A DNA stretch of 46,890 bases, taken from assembly GCA_024277525.1 (NCBI GenBank), contig JAJRUZ010000077.1, forward strand, positions 1 through 46,890, read 5' to 3'. The position numbers and the translations under genes are program-made. The notes under the pieces are model-generated. The model was not told the origin of the DNA. It saw nothing but the letters and a program-made list of their open reading frames with translations, and did not search any database. Positions 38,583-46,890 of the stretch are shown in pieces. Origin of the DNA: Caldifarciminota bacterium (lineage in GTDB: Bacteria; Hydrothermota; Hydrothermia; Hydrothermales; JAJRUZ01). Every line of letters starts with the position of its first letter. Position 1 is the first letter of the stretch.

Positions 38583-41267
38583 TCATTTTTCTTCCTCTTC
38601 CATTTTTTCGTAGCTCTCAATTGCTCTTGTAAAAAATTCAATTGCCTCATAATTAGCATAAACTTTTTTTGCCTTCTCGCCCGCTTCAACAGAATAAAAA
38701 AGCGCTCTTTCCCAATCGTTTGCATTATAAAAATGATGAGATAGTATTCCCAGAAATTCTTCTTTTCTGTCTTTGAAATTTTCCTCTATGAATTCTCCGA
38801 CCTTTAAATGCAGAGCTCTCCTCCTTTCAAAGGAAATACTGTTATATGCAACTTCCTGAGTAAGAATATGTTTGAAAAAATACTTTGCACTACCTTCTTT
38901 TCTTTCAATTCGCACAAGGTCAAGCGAATTTAAGTCTTTTAATGCTTTAGGCAAAAATTTTACATCAGGATATATCCCTTTTATTAAAAATTCATCAAAC
39001 TCCCTTCCCAGAACCGATGCGACCTGCAATACATCCTTTGTTCTGTAATCCAACCTGTCAATTCTTGACATTATCACCCCTTCAACCCTATCCGGTAATT
39101 TCACCTTTTTTATTTCACCTTTGAAATACCATTTTCCCTTTCTTAAAACAATAAAACCCGCTTCTATAAGGGACTTTATAATTTCTTCAATGTAAAAAGG
39201 ATTTCCTTGCGATTTCTGAAAAATAAGCTTTTTTAGATGTTCCGGTAATTCCTTAACATCAAGTAAATTTTTAATCAAATTCATCGTATCATCTTCGGAA
39301 AGTTCCTTTAATTTAAGAGGTGTAAACCATTTCTTTTCCATAAATTCCTGTCTTTCAGGCAAAGGTCGTGATACTAATGTAAGAATAATGGGACGATTTT
39401 CTATATTTCTTGCAATATAATTAAGAAGTTCAATACTCGTGGAATCAGCCCATTGTAAATCTTCTATCACGATACATACGGGATGTCTTTTTGCTTCATA
39501 TTTTAAAAAGTCAAAGGTCAGGTCGAAAATTCTTTGCTTTTTCAACTTTGCATCAATGAATTTTGTGAGGGATGTCTGAGGAAAGGTAATACCCAAAGGT
39601 TCTCCTATTACGGGAAGCCATTCCTTTAATTTTTTGTTTATTTTTGATACCTTATCCGTTATCTTTTTCTTTTTTGTCTCTACATCATCAATGGGTGAAA
39701 TTTCAAAAAAATCATTTAAAATCTGCGCCCAGGGATGATATGAAAATGATGAACCGTAAGAAATACAATCACCCTCGAATACTTTAAGATTCTCTTTCAA
39801 GCATAAATTTACGAGTTCCCTTGCAAGTCTTGACTTTCCTATACCCGCTTCTCCTGTTATAAAAACAATTTGCCCTTTTCTGTTTTTCACTTTTTTAATT
39901 ATTTCTTTAATTTCCTTTACCTCTTCATTCCTCCCCACCATTATTGCACTTTCAGAGACCCATTTTTCTATCATTCTAATTCTTACTGCTCTCTTTTTCT
40001 TAACACGAAATACACTTATTTCTTTCACCTTGCCCTTGAACTTAATCCTCCCTTTTCTTTCGGTTTCAAAAATTCTCTCAATTTTTTTATTAATTTGTTC
40101 TGATATTAAAATTTCTCCCTTCTTTGCTTTAGATGCTAAACGTGCTGCTAAATTCACTGCATCTCCCATCACCGTAAATTCACTCCGCAATTCCGAACCC
40201 ACAGGACCTGCAAATACATAACCGGAATTTACTCCGATTCTTAAATCTATATCTTTTAAACCTTCATCATTTAAAATCTCATAACAAAAATTAATAGCTC
40301 TTATTTCATCATCCTCCATTGCCCTGGGGAATCCGAAAGTTATAAAAACCCTCTCACCCTTATCAGCAATATCAAATTTATTAACATAACCACCGTATAT
40401 TTTACAGTTTTCTTTCAGAACTTTATAGAATTTTTCAAGTAATTTTGCCGAATATAAAGGCTTTTTATCAAAATCAAAACCCGCAAGGTAAATAAATACA
40501 TTTGTAACCTTCCTGTGCTCTCCGTCCCGCGGTTCAAAGAACGGTTTTATACCGAGCCTTTCAATTATAAAATCAGGGATATAACCTTTAAGTTCATTAA
40601 ATATTCTTTCATCGTATTTAATTTTATCTGTTTGGGTTTCAGGAATTTTGATTTTTTTCAGTCTTTTAAGAAAATAAATTCTTTTCTTCTTTGAAAAATC
40701 AAACTCCTTTAATTTTTTGACTGTATTCGGACAGAGCGCAATATTTCCTTTTTCCGTTTCGGATACAATTTGAGAAACAATTCGGAGGGTTTTTCCTCCC
40801 ATGAAATCATCGGTTCCGAAATCTTTGAAAAATACCTTTCCCGTTGCAATTCCCGTATGCATACCTATTCGGAAAGTATATTTAAATTTTTTTATTTTTT
40901 TGTTTTCATTAACAAAATTCATCATTGCAATTGCACATTCTAAGGCTCTTTTTTCCTTGTTTTTGCCTTCAAAAAATGCGAATATCGCATCACCGCCGAA
41001 ACCGTAAATATCTCCTTTAAAACTTTTTATTATTTCTATGAGTTTCGAGAAGAACTTGTTGATTATTTTTGTTAATTCTTCTGCGCCTTCCCTTCCGTAT
41101 TTTGAAAGTCTTTCGGACATTCTTGTAAAGCCTGAAATATCAGCATAGAGAAATGAAAGGTCCAGAATCTCAAAGGCTTTTATTTTTTTCCCTTCTTGAA
41201 TTCTTTTAAAAACTATTTCAGGGACAAGGCTTTTAAAAGCCCTTAGAATTTCATTTTTTTTATTCAT
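38583..41267 (-). CDS. Soluble-adenylyl-cyclase-like protein with NTPase
   Basis: An 894-residue protein with the order cyclase domain 1 (about 35-190), cyclase domain 2 (about 250-425), P-loop NTPase (GEAGIGKS 472-479, later IVIEDLQWADS) and a short start of a TPR region. Domain 1 has both metal aspartates (D43 in YADISGFT, D93 in FGGDAIFAFF) but no NxxxR motif. Domain 2 lacks the first aspartate (YLAGFDF) but has K297, T365, N372 and R376 in TVMGDAVNLAARL. Together they form one complete site, as in mammalian soluble adenylyl cyclase. GGAGGAG lies five bases before the ATG. Two TPR genes follow. cAMP as product is inferred from the Lys/Thr pair. Confidence 0.92.
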   Translation of the reverse strand: MNKKNEILRAFKSLVPEIVFKRIQEGKKIKAFEILDLSFLYADISGFTRMSERLSKYGREGAEELTKIINKFFSKLIEIIKSFKGDIYGFGGDAIFAFFEGKNKEKRALECAIAMMNFVNENKKIKKFKYTFRIGMHTGIATGKVFFKDFGTDDFMGGKTLRIVSQIVSETEKGNIALCPNTVKKLKEFDFSKKKRIYFLKRLKKIKIPETQTDKIKYDERIFNELKGYIPDFIIERLGIKPFFEPRDGEHRKVTNVFIYLAGFDFDKKPLYSAKLLEKFYKVLKENCKIYGGYVNKFDIADKGERVFITFGFPRAMEDDEIRAINFCYEILNDEGLKDIDLRIGVNSGYVFAGPVGSELRSEFTVMGDAVNLAARLASKAKKGEILISEQINKKIERIFETERKGRIKFKGKVKEISVFRVKKKRAVRIRMIEKWVSESAIMVGRNEEVKEIKEIIKKVKNRKGQIVFITGEAGIGKSRLARELVNLCLKENLKVFEGDCISYGSSFSYHPWAQILNDFFEISPIDDVETKKKKITDKVSKINKKLKEWLPVIGEPLGITFPQTSLTKFIDAKLKKQRIFDLTFDFLKYEAKRHPVCIVIEDLQWADSTSIELLNYIARNIENRPIILTLVSRPLPERQEFMEKKWFTPLKLKELSEDDTMNLIKNLLDVKELPEHLKKLIFQKSQGNPFYIEEIIKSLIEAGFIVLRKGKWYFKGEIKKVKLPDRVEGVIMSRIDRLDYRTKDVLQVASVLGREFDEFLIKGIYPDVKFLPKALKDLNSLDLVRIERKEGSAKYFFKHILTQEVAYNSISFERRRALHLKVGEFIEENFKDRKEEFLGILSHHFYNANDWERALFYSVEAGEKAKKVYANYEAIEFFTRAIESYEKMEEEEK

Positions 41268-41329
41268 ATTTCTCCTCCCGATTTTACAGTAAAATTTTAA
41301 AGTTTTTAAATTATTTTAATCAAATTTAG

Positions 41330-42796
41330 TCAATCTTTTTTAATATCTGTTTTCCCGGGAACATATCCCCATAATTCTCTTATCACTCTTCTGATTCTTT
41401 CAATGCACCTTTCCTTTCCGAGTAATTCCATAAGTGCAAAGAGTGAGGGTCCTACTTTTCTGCCTGTCATCGCAAGTCTTAAAGGATGAATAAGAAATGC
41501 ATGTTTAACATCCATTTTATCTGCTACATTTCTTATAACTTTTTCAATGTTAGTTTGGCTCCATTCATCTACATTTTCGAATTCACTTTTTATTTCCTCC
41601 AAACCCTCAAATACCCTTGAATCAGCAAAATATCTTTCAATGGCTTCAATATCATATCCAAAATCTTCCTTATAAAAATATTCAATCAAATAAGGAATAT
41701 CTTTTAAAACTTTTGCTCTTTCCCTTGTTAATTCTATTGTTTTTTTCAGATACTCAAGGTCCCTTTCAAATTCTTCCTTCCACCATTTCTCCATCCTCAA
41801 AAAAGGAAGCGAAGCCTTTAAAAGTTCATTTATATCTTTCATTTTTATATATTCCGAATTCATCCAGAGAAGCTTCTGTCTGTCAAAGATACTCGCACTT
41901 TTCCTGCAATCCCGGATATCAAAAATTTTTATCATTTCTTCCTTTGAAATTATCTCCCTGTTATCTTTGGGTGACCATCCGAGAAGGACAAGAAAATTAA
42001 ACAATGCTTCGGGTAAGAATCCCTGTTCTTTAAATTCCAAGACACCTGTTGCACCGTGTCTTTTTGATAATTTCTTCCTGTCGGGTCCGAGGATCATCGG
42101 TAAATGTGCAAATTCGGGTTCTTTCCAACCGAATGCTCTGTATAAAAGAATTTGCTTGGGTGTGTTCGGTATATGGTCATCCCCCCTTATGACATGAGTT
42201 ATACCCATTTCATGGTCATCTATAACACACGCAAGATTATAAGTGGGTGAACCGTCACTTCTTAAAATAATAAAGTCCTCTATTTCCTCGTTTTTGAATT
42301 TTATTTTACCGTGAATTATATCTTTAAATTCTGTTTGACCTTCAGGAACAAGAAATCTGATTGCTTTTTTCCTTCCTTCTTTTTTTACAAGCTCTTCAAT
42401 TTCTTCTTTGCTTCTGTTTAAGCATTTTCTGGAATACTTTAAATGTTTTTTCTGCAATCTTTGAATTTTCTTTTCTTCTTCAAGTTCTTCCTCCGTGCAT
42501 ACACAATAATAAGCTTTTCCCTCTTTGAGTAATTTTTGTGCATATTTATGATATACGGAAATTCTTTTGCTCTGAAAAACAATTTCATCATCCCACTTGA
42601 TTCCGAGCCAGGAAAGACCCTCTGTAATGACTTTGATCCATTCTTCCTTTGACCTTTCAGGGTCGGTATCCTCTATTCGGAGTAAGAATTTTCCACCCAT
42701 TCTTCTTGCGTAAAGGTAATTGTATATTGCAGTTCTTACACCTCCTACATGAAGAACACCCGTAGGTGAGGGAGCAAATCTTAATCGGACATTCAT
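41330..42796 (-). CDS. gltX: Glutamyl-tRNA synthetase
   Basis: A 488-residue class I synthetase that charges tRNA-Glu (and tRNA-Gln where the amidotransferase route is used). The HIGH motif appears in PSPTGVLHVGGVRTA and KMSKS as KLSKRHG. The active-site block RIEDTDPERS and a C-terminal anticodon-binding helical domain are present. Length is normal for bacterial GltX. The -10 box on the minus strand at 42805-42810 suggests a near-leaderless transcript. It precedes the cyclase gene by 62 bases on the same strand. Confidence 0.97.
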   Translation of the reverse strand: MNVRLRFAPSPTGVLHVGGVRTAIYNYLYARRMGGKFLLRIEDTDPERSKEEWIKVITEGLSWLGIKWDDEIVFQSKRISVYHKYAQKLLKEGKAYYCVCTEEELEEEKKIQRLQKKHLKYSRKCLNRSKEEIEELVKKEGRKKAIRFLVPEGQTEFKDIIHGKIKFKNEEIEDFIILRSDGSPTYNLACVIDDHEMGITHVIRGDDHIPNTPKQILLYRAFGWKEPEFAHLPMILGPDRKKLSKRHGATGVLEFKEQGFLPEALFNFLVLLGWSPKDNREIISKEEMIKIFDIRDCRKSASIFDRQKLLWMNSEYIKMKDINELLKASLPFLRMEKWWKEEFERDLEYLKKTIELTRERAKVLKDIPYLIEYFYKEDFGYDIEAIERYFADSRVFEGLEEIKSEFENVDEWSQTNIEKVIRNVADKMDVKHAFLIHPLRLAMTGRKVGPSLFALMELLGKERCIERIRRVIRELWGYVPGKTDIKKD

Positions 42797-42804
42797 AATG
42801 TTTG

Positions 42805-42810
42805 ATTATA
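42805..42810 (-). promoter_or_regulatory. -10 box, near-leaderless start of gltX
   Basis: TATAAT on the minus strand is eight bases before the gltX ATG at 42796. It sits in a 40-base divergent spacer with the gcvPB promoter facing the other way. Confidence 0.55.
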
Positions 42811-42824
42811 AATTAAAAAAGACT

Positions 42825-42830
42825 TAAAAT
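42825..42830 (+). promoter_or_regulatory. -10 box, leaderless start of gcvPB
   Basis: TAAAAT is followed by six bases and then the ATG at 42837. No Shine-Dalgarno is present. It overlaps the region where the divergent gltX promoter would have its spacer. Confidence 0.45.
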
Positions 42831-42836
42831 TAAAAT

Positions 42837-44264
42837 ATGACGGTTATTTTCTTGAAGTATAAACACAGGATTAAAAATGGCGAACTCAATTTTCCCGTTT
42901 CTCTTCCCGGGAATTTAAAAAGAAGTAAGGAGCCGAAAATACCCGAGCTCGCGGAGATGGAGGTAATAAGACATTTTGATAGACTTGCAAGGAAAAATTA
43001 TTCCGTTGATTTCGGATTTTATCCGTTGGGTTCCTGCACAATGAAATATAATCCGAGGTTAAATGAAGAACTTGCTTCTCTTGAGGGGTTCATTTCCCTT
43101 CATCCTCTTCAGCCCGAGGAGACCTGCCAGGGTATCTTGAAGCTGGCAAAAAAACTCGAGGAATTTTTGTGTTTAATTTCAGGGCTTGATGCCGTGACTC
43201 TTCAACCCGCGGCAGGGGCGCATGGAGAATTAACGGGTATGCTTATTGTGAGAAAATACCATACCGAAAAAGGAAACCCGAGAAAGTATGTTTTGATTCC
43301 GGACTCGGCACACGGTACAAACCCTGCATCAGTAACACTTGCAGGGTATGAGACAGTTGAGATTAAATCAAATGAGGAAGGGCTTGTTGATATTGAAGAT
43401 TTAAAATCGAAGATAAGTGAGGAAGTTGCAGCATTTATGATTACAAATCCGAATACACTCGGATTATTTGAATCAAATATCAAAAAAATTGCGGACTTAT
43501 TACATGAGAAAGATATTCTGCTTTATATGGACGGAGCCAATTTGAATGCCTTACTTGGAATTACCCGGCCCGGAGATGCAGGAGTGGACATTCTCCATTT
43601 TAATTTGCATAAAACCTTTTCCACTCCCCACGGTGCAGGAGGACCGGGTTCGGGTCCTTTGGGAGTAAAGAAACATCTTGAAAAGTATTTGCCTGTTCCC
43701 AGGATAGTTGAAAAAGATGGAACATTGAGACTTTCTTATGATTTTCCTCATTCAATCGGTAAAGTCCATACTTTTTACGGACATCCTTCTGTATGGGTCA
43801 GAGCATTTGCTTATATTTTAAGAATAGGTAAAGAAAACCTCAGAGAAATTGCCGAATTTTCAATTTTAAATGCAAATTATTTAAGGAAAAAACTTGAGAA
43901 ATTTTTTGAAAATCCTTATCCTCATAGACCTTCAATGCATGAATTCGTGTTGTCTGCGGAAAATATAAAAAAGAAATACGGAGTAAGGGCTCTCGATATT
44001 GCAAAAAGACTGCTTGATTATAATTTTCATGCTCCTACAATGTATTTTCCTTTAATTGTAAAAGAGGCATTAATGATTGAACCCACCGAAACCGAATCAA
44101 TTGAAACACTTGATGAATTTGCGGAGGTTGTTGAAAAAATCATAAATGAAATAAAAGAAAATCCTGAAATTGTAAAGAATGCACCCCATAACACACCTTG
44201 TAAAAGACTGAACGAAGCAAAAGCAAACCGGGAACTTGATGTAAGGTATAATTTTAATGAATAA
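42837..44264 (+). CDS. gcvPB: Glycine dehydrogenase subunit 2 (P-protein)
   Basis: A 475-residue PLP-dependent subunit of the glycine cleavage P-protein in the two-chain form. It contains the family block [31 protein letters not shown], the carboxylate-binding stretch [11 protein letters not shown], and the PLP lysine in [16 protein letters not shown]. The partner subunit gcvPA and the T and H proteins are not in the window. Length is usual. It is followed with no spacing by an unknown small gene and a GlmL-type gene. Confidence 0.95.
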   Translation: MTVIFLKYKHRIKNGELNFPVSLPGNLKRSKEPKIPELAEMEVIRHFDRLARKNYSVDFGFYPLGSCTMKYNPRLNEELASLEGFISLHPLQPEETCQGILKLAKKLEEFLCLISGLDAVTLQPAAGAHGELTGMLIVRKYHTEKGNPRKYVLIPDSAHGTNPASVTLAGYETVEIKSNEEGLVDIEDLKSKISEEVAAFMITNPNTLGLFESNIKKIADLLHEKDILLYMDGANLNALLGITRPGDAGVDILHFNLHKTFSTPHGAGGPGSGPLGVKKHLEKYLPVPRIVEKDGTLRLSYDFPHSIGKVHTFYGHPSVWVRAFAYILRIGKENLREIAEFSILNANYLRKKLEKFFENPYPHRPSMHEFVLSAENIKKKYGVRALDIAKRLLDYNFHAPTMYFPLIVKEALMIEPTETESIETLDEFAEVVEKIINEIKENPEIVKNAPHNTPCKRLNEAKANRELDVRYNFNE

Positions 44265-44603
44265 ATGGATGTAAAAAAATATATTCCTTCGGAGAAAGAG
44301 GATAAATTTGATGATTTGATTGAAAGAATAGCAAGGAGAATAGTAAATATGCGACTTGAAATTCCCTTTATAATTGTTTTTGAATCCATGAAACCCCTAT
44401 CCTTTATAGGTTCAAGTATTTTGGTTGCTTTTGAGCCTATAATTCAGCCGATTTTTTCATTTAAAGATTACAGAAGATTTTATGAGATGCTTGAGAATAG
44501 GGATAACATTGAAAAGCTGATACAAAAAATTGAAGAGCTTGCGGATGAAAGGGATTCAAAAAAGGTTCAATCCCTTGAAAAAGAAAAAAATAAAAATGGA
44601 TAA
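44265..44603 (+). CDS. Unknown protein before GlmL-like gene
   Basis: A 112-residue protein I cannot name. It has a charged N-terminus, a central hydrophobic stretch of about 30 residues (IPFIIVFESMKPLSFIGSSI then LVAFEPIIQPIF) and a charged C-terminal coiled segment with many Glu and Lys. The middle could be one membrane hairpin. The ATG lies directly after the gcvPB stop and the gene overlaps the GlmL-like gene by eight bases, so it is very likely translated. The tail holds an AAGG-TTCAATC-CCTT hairpin motif within its codons. Confidence 0.7.
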   Translation: MDVKKYIPSEKEDKFDDLIERIARRIVNMRLEIPFIIVFESMKPLSFIGSSILVAFEPIIQPIFSFKDYRRFYEMLENRDNIEKLIQKIEELADERDSKKVQSLEKEKNKNG

Positions 44604-46413
44604 GGATTTAAAAAGAATTCTTGCTACGGATTGTGGAAGTACTACAACGAAGGCGATATTAATTGAGAAGAAAGGTGAACATTACAGATTAATTGCAAGG
44701 GGTGAGGCTCCTACTACTGTTGAGAAGCCTTTTGAAGATGTAACAAAAGGTGCTTTAAATGCCTTCAGGGAACTTGAAGAGCTGACCGGAGTCAAAATTT
44801 TGGAGGGTGAAAAGATTATAAAGAATGCAAAAGAAAAAGAAGGTGTTGATTTATATGTTTCTACTTCTTCTGCCGGAGGTGGGCTCCAGATGATGGTTGC
44901 AGGTGTTGTAAAGAGTATGACTGCTGAATCTGCTGCAAGGGCTGCGCTCGGAGCAGGTGCAATTGTTATGGAGACAATTGCATCAAATGACGGAAGGTTA
45001 CCTTATCAGAGAGTAGAACTCATAAGAAATTTAAGACCCGATATGATTCTTTTAGCAGGAGGTGTTGACGGGGGAACAAAAAAGCATGTAATCGAGCTTG
45101 CGGAACTTATAAGAGCAGCAGAGCCGAGACCCAGGTTCGGAATAAGTTATGAATTGCCTGTAATTTATGCAGGAAACAAGGAAGCAAGGGAGGATATAAA
45201 AAGTATTCTCCAGGATAAGGCTGCACTTTCAATCGTTGACAATATAAGACCTGTTCTTGAAATTGAGAATTTAAGACCTGCAAGGGATAAGATTCATGAG
45301 CTTTTTCTTGAACATGTTATGGCTCATGCTCCGGGTTATCCCAAACTCATGTCTTGGACGGATGTACCGATTATGCCTACACCGGGTGCAGTAGGACTTT
45401 TAATGCAAAAGGTTTCCGAAATCGAAGGTCTTGAAGTTCTGGGAGTTGACATAGGGGGTGCAACAACCGATGTATTCAGTGTATTTCAGGGTGTATTTAA
45501 CAGGACTGTAAGTGCAAATCTCGGTATGAGCTATTCAGTCTCCAATGTTATGGTGGAAGCAGGTGAAAAGAATATTTTAAGGTGGATTCCTTTTAAAATT
45601 AAGACGAGCGAATTGAGAAACAGGATAAGAAACAAGATGATAAGACCGACGACAATTCCTCAGACCCTTGAGGATTTGATAGTGGAGCAGGCGATTGCAA
45701 GGGAGGCACTTCGTCTCGCACTTGAACAGCATAAGCAGATGGCTGTGGGACTTAAAGGAGTTCAGCAGGAGAGGACAATTTCTGATGCATTTGCGCAAAC
45801 AATGACAGGAGAAACACTGGTAAATATGATGACACTTGGAATAATAATCGGTTCAGGAGGTGTTCTTTCACATGCTCCGAGAAGGAATCAGGCGGCTTTA
45901 ATGATGATAGATGCTTTTCAGCCCGAGGGTTTTACTTTTATTACCGTTGATTCCATTTTCATGATGCCTCATCTCGGCGTTCTTTCAACCGTACATGAGA
46001 GATCCGCAATGGAGGTATTTGAAAGGGACTGTTTGATATGGCTCGGAACCTGTATAGCACCGAAAGGGAAGGGTAAAAAAGGTAAGAAAATTATGAGTGC
46101 AAAAATTGTAAAAGAAAATGGGGAAGATATTGATGTGGAACTTTATTACGGTGAAATAAAGAGAATTTCGCTGGGGGTAGGTGAAAAGGCAAAAGTTATA
46201 GCCGAGCCTGAGAGAGGATTTGATTTAGGAGAGGGTTCGGGAAAGAAAGTTGAACGGGAAGTAAGAGGTGGTGTTGTTGGGCTTATTTTTGACGGAAGAG
46301 GGAGACCACTTGAGTTACCCGAAGACGAGTCCGAAAGGGTGAATTTATTATCCGAATGGATTTTTGCCCTTGATGTGTATCCTAAGGAAAGATATAAAGA
46401 GCTTCTTGGGTGA
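44596..46413 (+). CDS. GlmL/MutL-family ASKHA protein
   Basis: A 605-residue actin-like ATPase-fold protein of the glutamate mutase accessory family (GlmL/MutL). Visible are ATDCGSTTTKAILIE (phosphate 1), STSSAGGGLQMMVAGVVKSMTAESA, LLAGGVDGGTKKH, GVDIGGATTDVFSVF (phosphate 2) and IIGSGGVLSHA. Relatives are encoded with B12-dependent mutases and may reactivate them, but no mutase subunit is in this window. I chose the ATG at 44596; an earlier one at 44530 lies within the neighbouring gene and adds 22 unrelated residues. Confidence 0.92.
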   Translation: MDKDLKRILATDCGSTTTKAILIEKKGEHYRLIARGEAPTTVEKPFEDVTKGALNAFRELEELTGVKILEGEKIIKNAKEKEGVDLYVSTSSAGGGLQMMVAGVVKSMTAESAARAALGAGAIVMETIASNDGRLPYQRVELIRNLRPDMILLAGGVDGGTKKHVIELAELIRAAEPRPRFGISYELPVIYAGNKEAREDIKSILQDKAALSIVDNIRPVLEIENLRPARDKIHELFLEHVMAHAPGYPKLMSWTDVPIMPTPGAVGLLMQKVSEIEGLEVLGVDIGGATTDVFSVFQGVFNRTVSANLGMSYSVSNVMVEAGEKNILRWIPFKIKTSELRNRIRNKMIRPTTIPQTLEDLIVEQAIAREALRLALEQHKQMAVGLKGVQQERTISDAFAQTMTGETLVNMMTLGIIIGSGGVLSHAPRRNQAALMMIDAFQPEGFTFITVDSIFMMPHLGVLSTVHERSAMEVFERDCLIWLGTCIAPKGKGKKGKKIMSAKIVKENGEDIDVELYYGEIKRISLGVGEKAKVIAEPERGFDLGEGSGKKVEREVRGGVVGLIFDGRGRPLELPEDESERVNLLSEWIFALDVYPKERYKELLG

Positions 46414-46486
46414 AGAAAAGGAATTAATAATTTAATTTGTTGTTTAGAGACATTTTTTAATCTTGAAATAATGACAGATATGTTTT

Positions 46487-46504
46487 AACTTCTTCTTAGA
46501 AGTT
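46487..46504 (+). repeat. Stem-loop at the 3' end of the window
   Basis: AACTTC-TTCTTA-GAAGTT is a perfect 6-bp stem with a 6-base loop. It is followed by TCGGGGACAC and then a second, longer hairpin. The TTCGGGGACAC string resembles sequences I have seen near small transposon or REP-type elements; that is recollection, not proof. Confidence 0.35.
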
Positions 46505-46514
46505 CGGGGACACA

Positions 46515-46536
46515 TGTAAATGTCAAAACATTTACA
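46515..46536. repeat. Perfect 9-bp inverted repeat
   Basis: TGTAAATGT and ACATTTACA flank the loop CAAA. No T-tract follows. It may be an operator, a mobile-element end or a terminator remnant. Confidence 0.55.
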
Positions 46537-46819
46537 GATTGATTCTGATTTCAGGAAAAACTATAATAAAAATATGGAAATTTTTATTTTTCTTTTTGTT
46601 TATTATGTAGAAGGTTATATATCCAAAGATTCATCAAAAATAATGATAGAGTATTATTTGAGAAAGGGACTTGATAAGGTTGAATTGATTTACAATTACA
46701 AGGGTAAAGACTATCTTGTGGGGTTTCACAAAAATATTTATCTTGAGAGAGGAAACTTTTATAAAAAATTGTGTAATATTTTTTATTATATGTTATCATT
46801 TTGGTATTCCTCAAGTTGA
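46520..46819 (+). CDS. Doubtful hypothetical ORF
   Basis: An ATG-started frame of 99 codons in otherwise gene-free DNA. It has a hydrophobic patch (MEIFIFLFVYYVEG) and a region IEYYLRKGLDKVELIYNYKG that reads like protein. The chosen ATG lies inside a hairpin, without Shine-Dalgarno or promoter box; an ATG at 46574 is an alternative. It could be a fragment of a mobile element or just open by chance in AT-rich DNA. Confidence 0.3.
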   Translation: MSKHLQIDSDFRKNYNKNMEIFIFLFVYYVEGYISKDSSKIMIEYYLRKGLDKVELIYNYKGKDYLVGFHKNIYLERGNFYKKLCNIFYYMLSFWYSSS

Positions 46820-46834
46820 AATTTTAAGTTAAAG

Positions 46835-46847
46835 AGGGAGCCTCCCT
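46835..46847. repeat. GC-rich palindrome near window end
   Basis: AGGGAG-C-CTCCCT is a perfect 6-base inverted repeat around one base in very AT-rich surroundings. As RNA it would form a 5-bp stem with a 3-base loop. It may be a weak terminator or an element end. Confidence 0.35.
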
Positions 46848-46890
46848 TGATTAGTGTGTAATTTTATATTCAAATTTTCTGTTGTGGAGA

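Overview
This 46.9 kb window is AT-rich, densely coded bacterial DNA. A TonB-dependent receptor shows that the cell is a diderm. MglA/MglB-type polarity proteins, type IV pilus motors, a bacterial DRG-like GTPase and very short intergenic spaces fit an uncultivated, possibly thermophilic lineage of the candidate-phylum type (WOR-3-like is my guess; no marker here settles it). TGA is an ordinary stop codon in many genes, so the genetic code looks standard.

Layout. 1-833 is a decayed IS630-family transposase. A tRNA-Val(CAC) at 1063-1137 abuts the end of a TonB-dependent receptor (1139-3499, minus strand). The minus strand then carries a sensor histidine kinase, a Cys-type CcmE, ThiI and a DRG/Obg-like GTPase with a TGS domain (3647-8262). 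From 8431 to 18639 the plus strand holds a probable cell-envelope modification cassette: a FemAB/BioF2-like acyltransferase, two tandem membrane alkaline-phosphatase-superfamily enzymes, a 57-residue membrane protein, a soluble phosphodiesterase-like enzyme, a DegT/DnrJ aminotransferase, a CBS-epimerase fusion and a methyltransferase.

18777-35537 is a long plus-strand run with overlapping or closely spaced genes: deoC, an unknown 90-residue gene, ligA, recR, a roadblock protein (MglB-like), mglA, cinA, two pilB/gspE-type ATPases, pilT, a cyclase-like protein, a GGDEF protein, HU, a tiny COX24/AURKAIP1-type ribosomal protein, a phosphoesterase and priA. The first pilB is interrupted by one in-frame TGA while everything on both sides is intact. 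The MshEN-type N-termini of both PilB proteins and the nearby GGDEF gene suggest c-di-GMP control of the pilus motor, with MglA/MglB setting polarity.

From 35546 to 42796 the minus strand carries gltX, then a protein built like soluble adenylyl cyclase (two cyclase domains plus an NTPase), then two tandem TPR genes that look like the split-off and duplicated C-terminal part of that protein. The two cyclase domains carry complementary halves of one active site. 42837-46413 (plus) holds gcvPB, an unknown 112-residue gene and a GlmL/MutL-type protein. The last 480 bases hold only hairpins and a doubtful ORF.

Two features recur across the window. Genes that open transcription units often have a TATAAT-like box exactly 6-8 bases before the start codon and no Shine-Dalgarno, which points to leaderless mRNAs. 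Several other genes have a small hairpin resembling a tRNA T-arm just upstream of the start.
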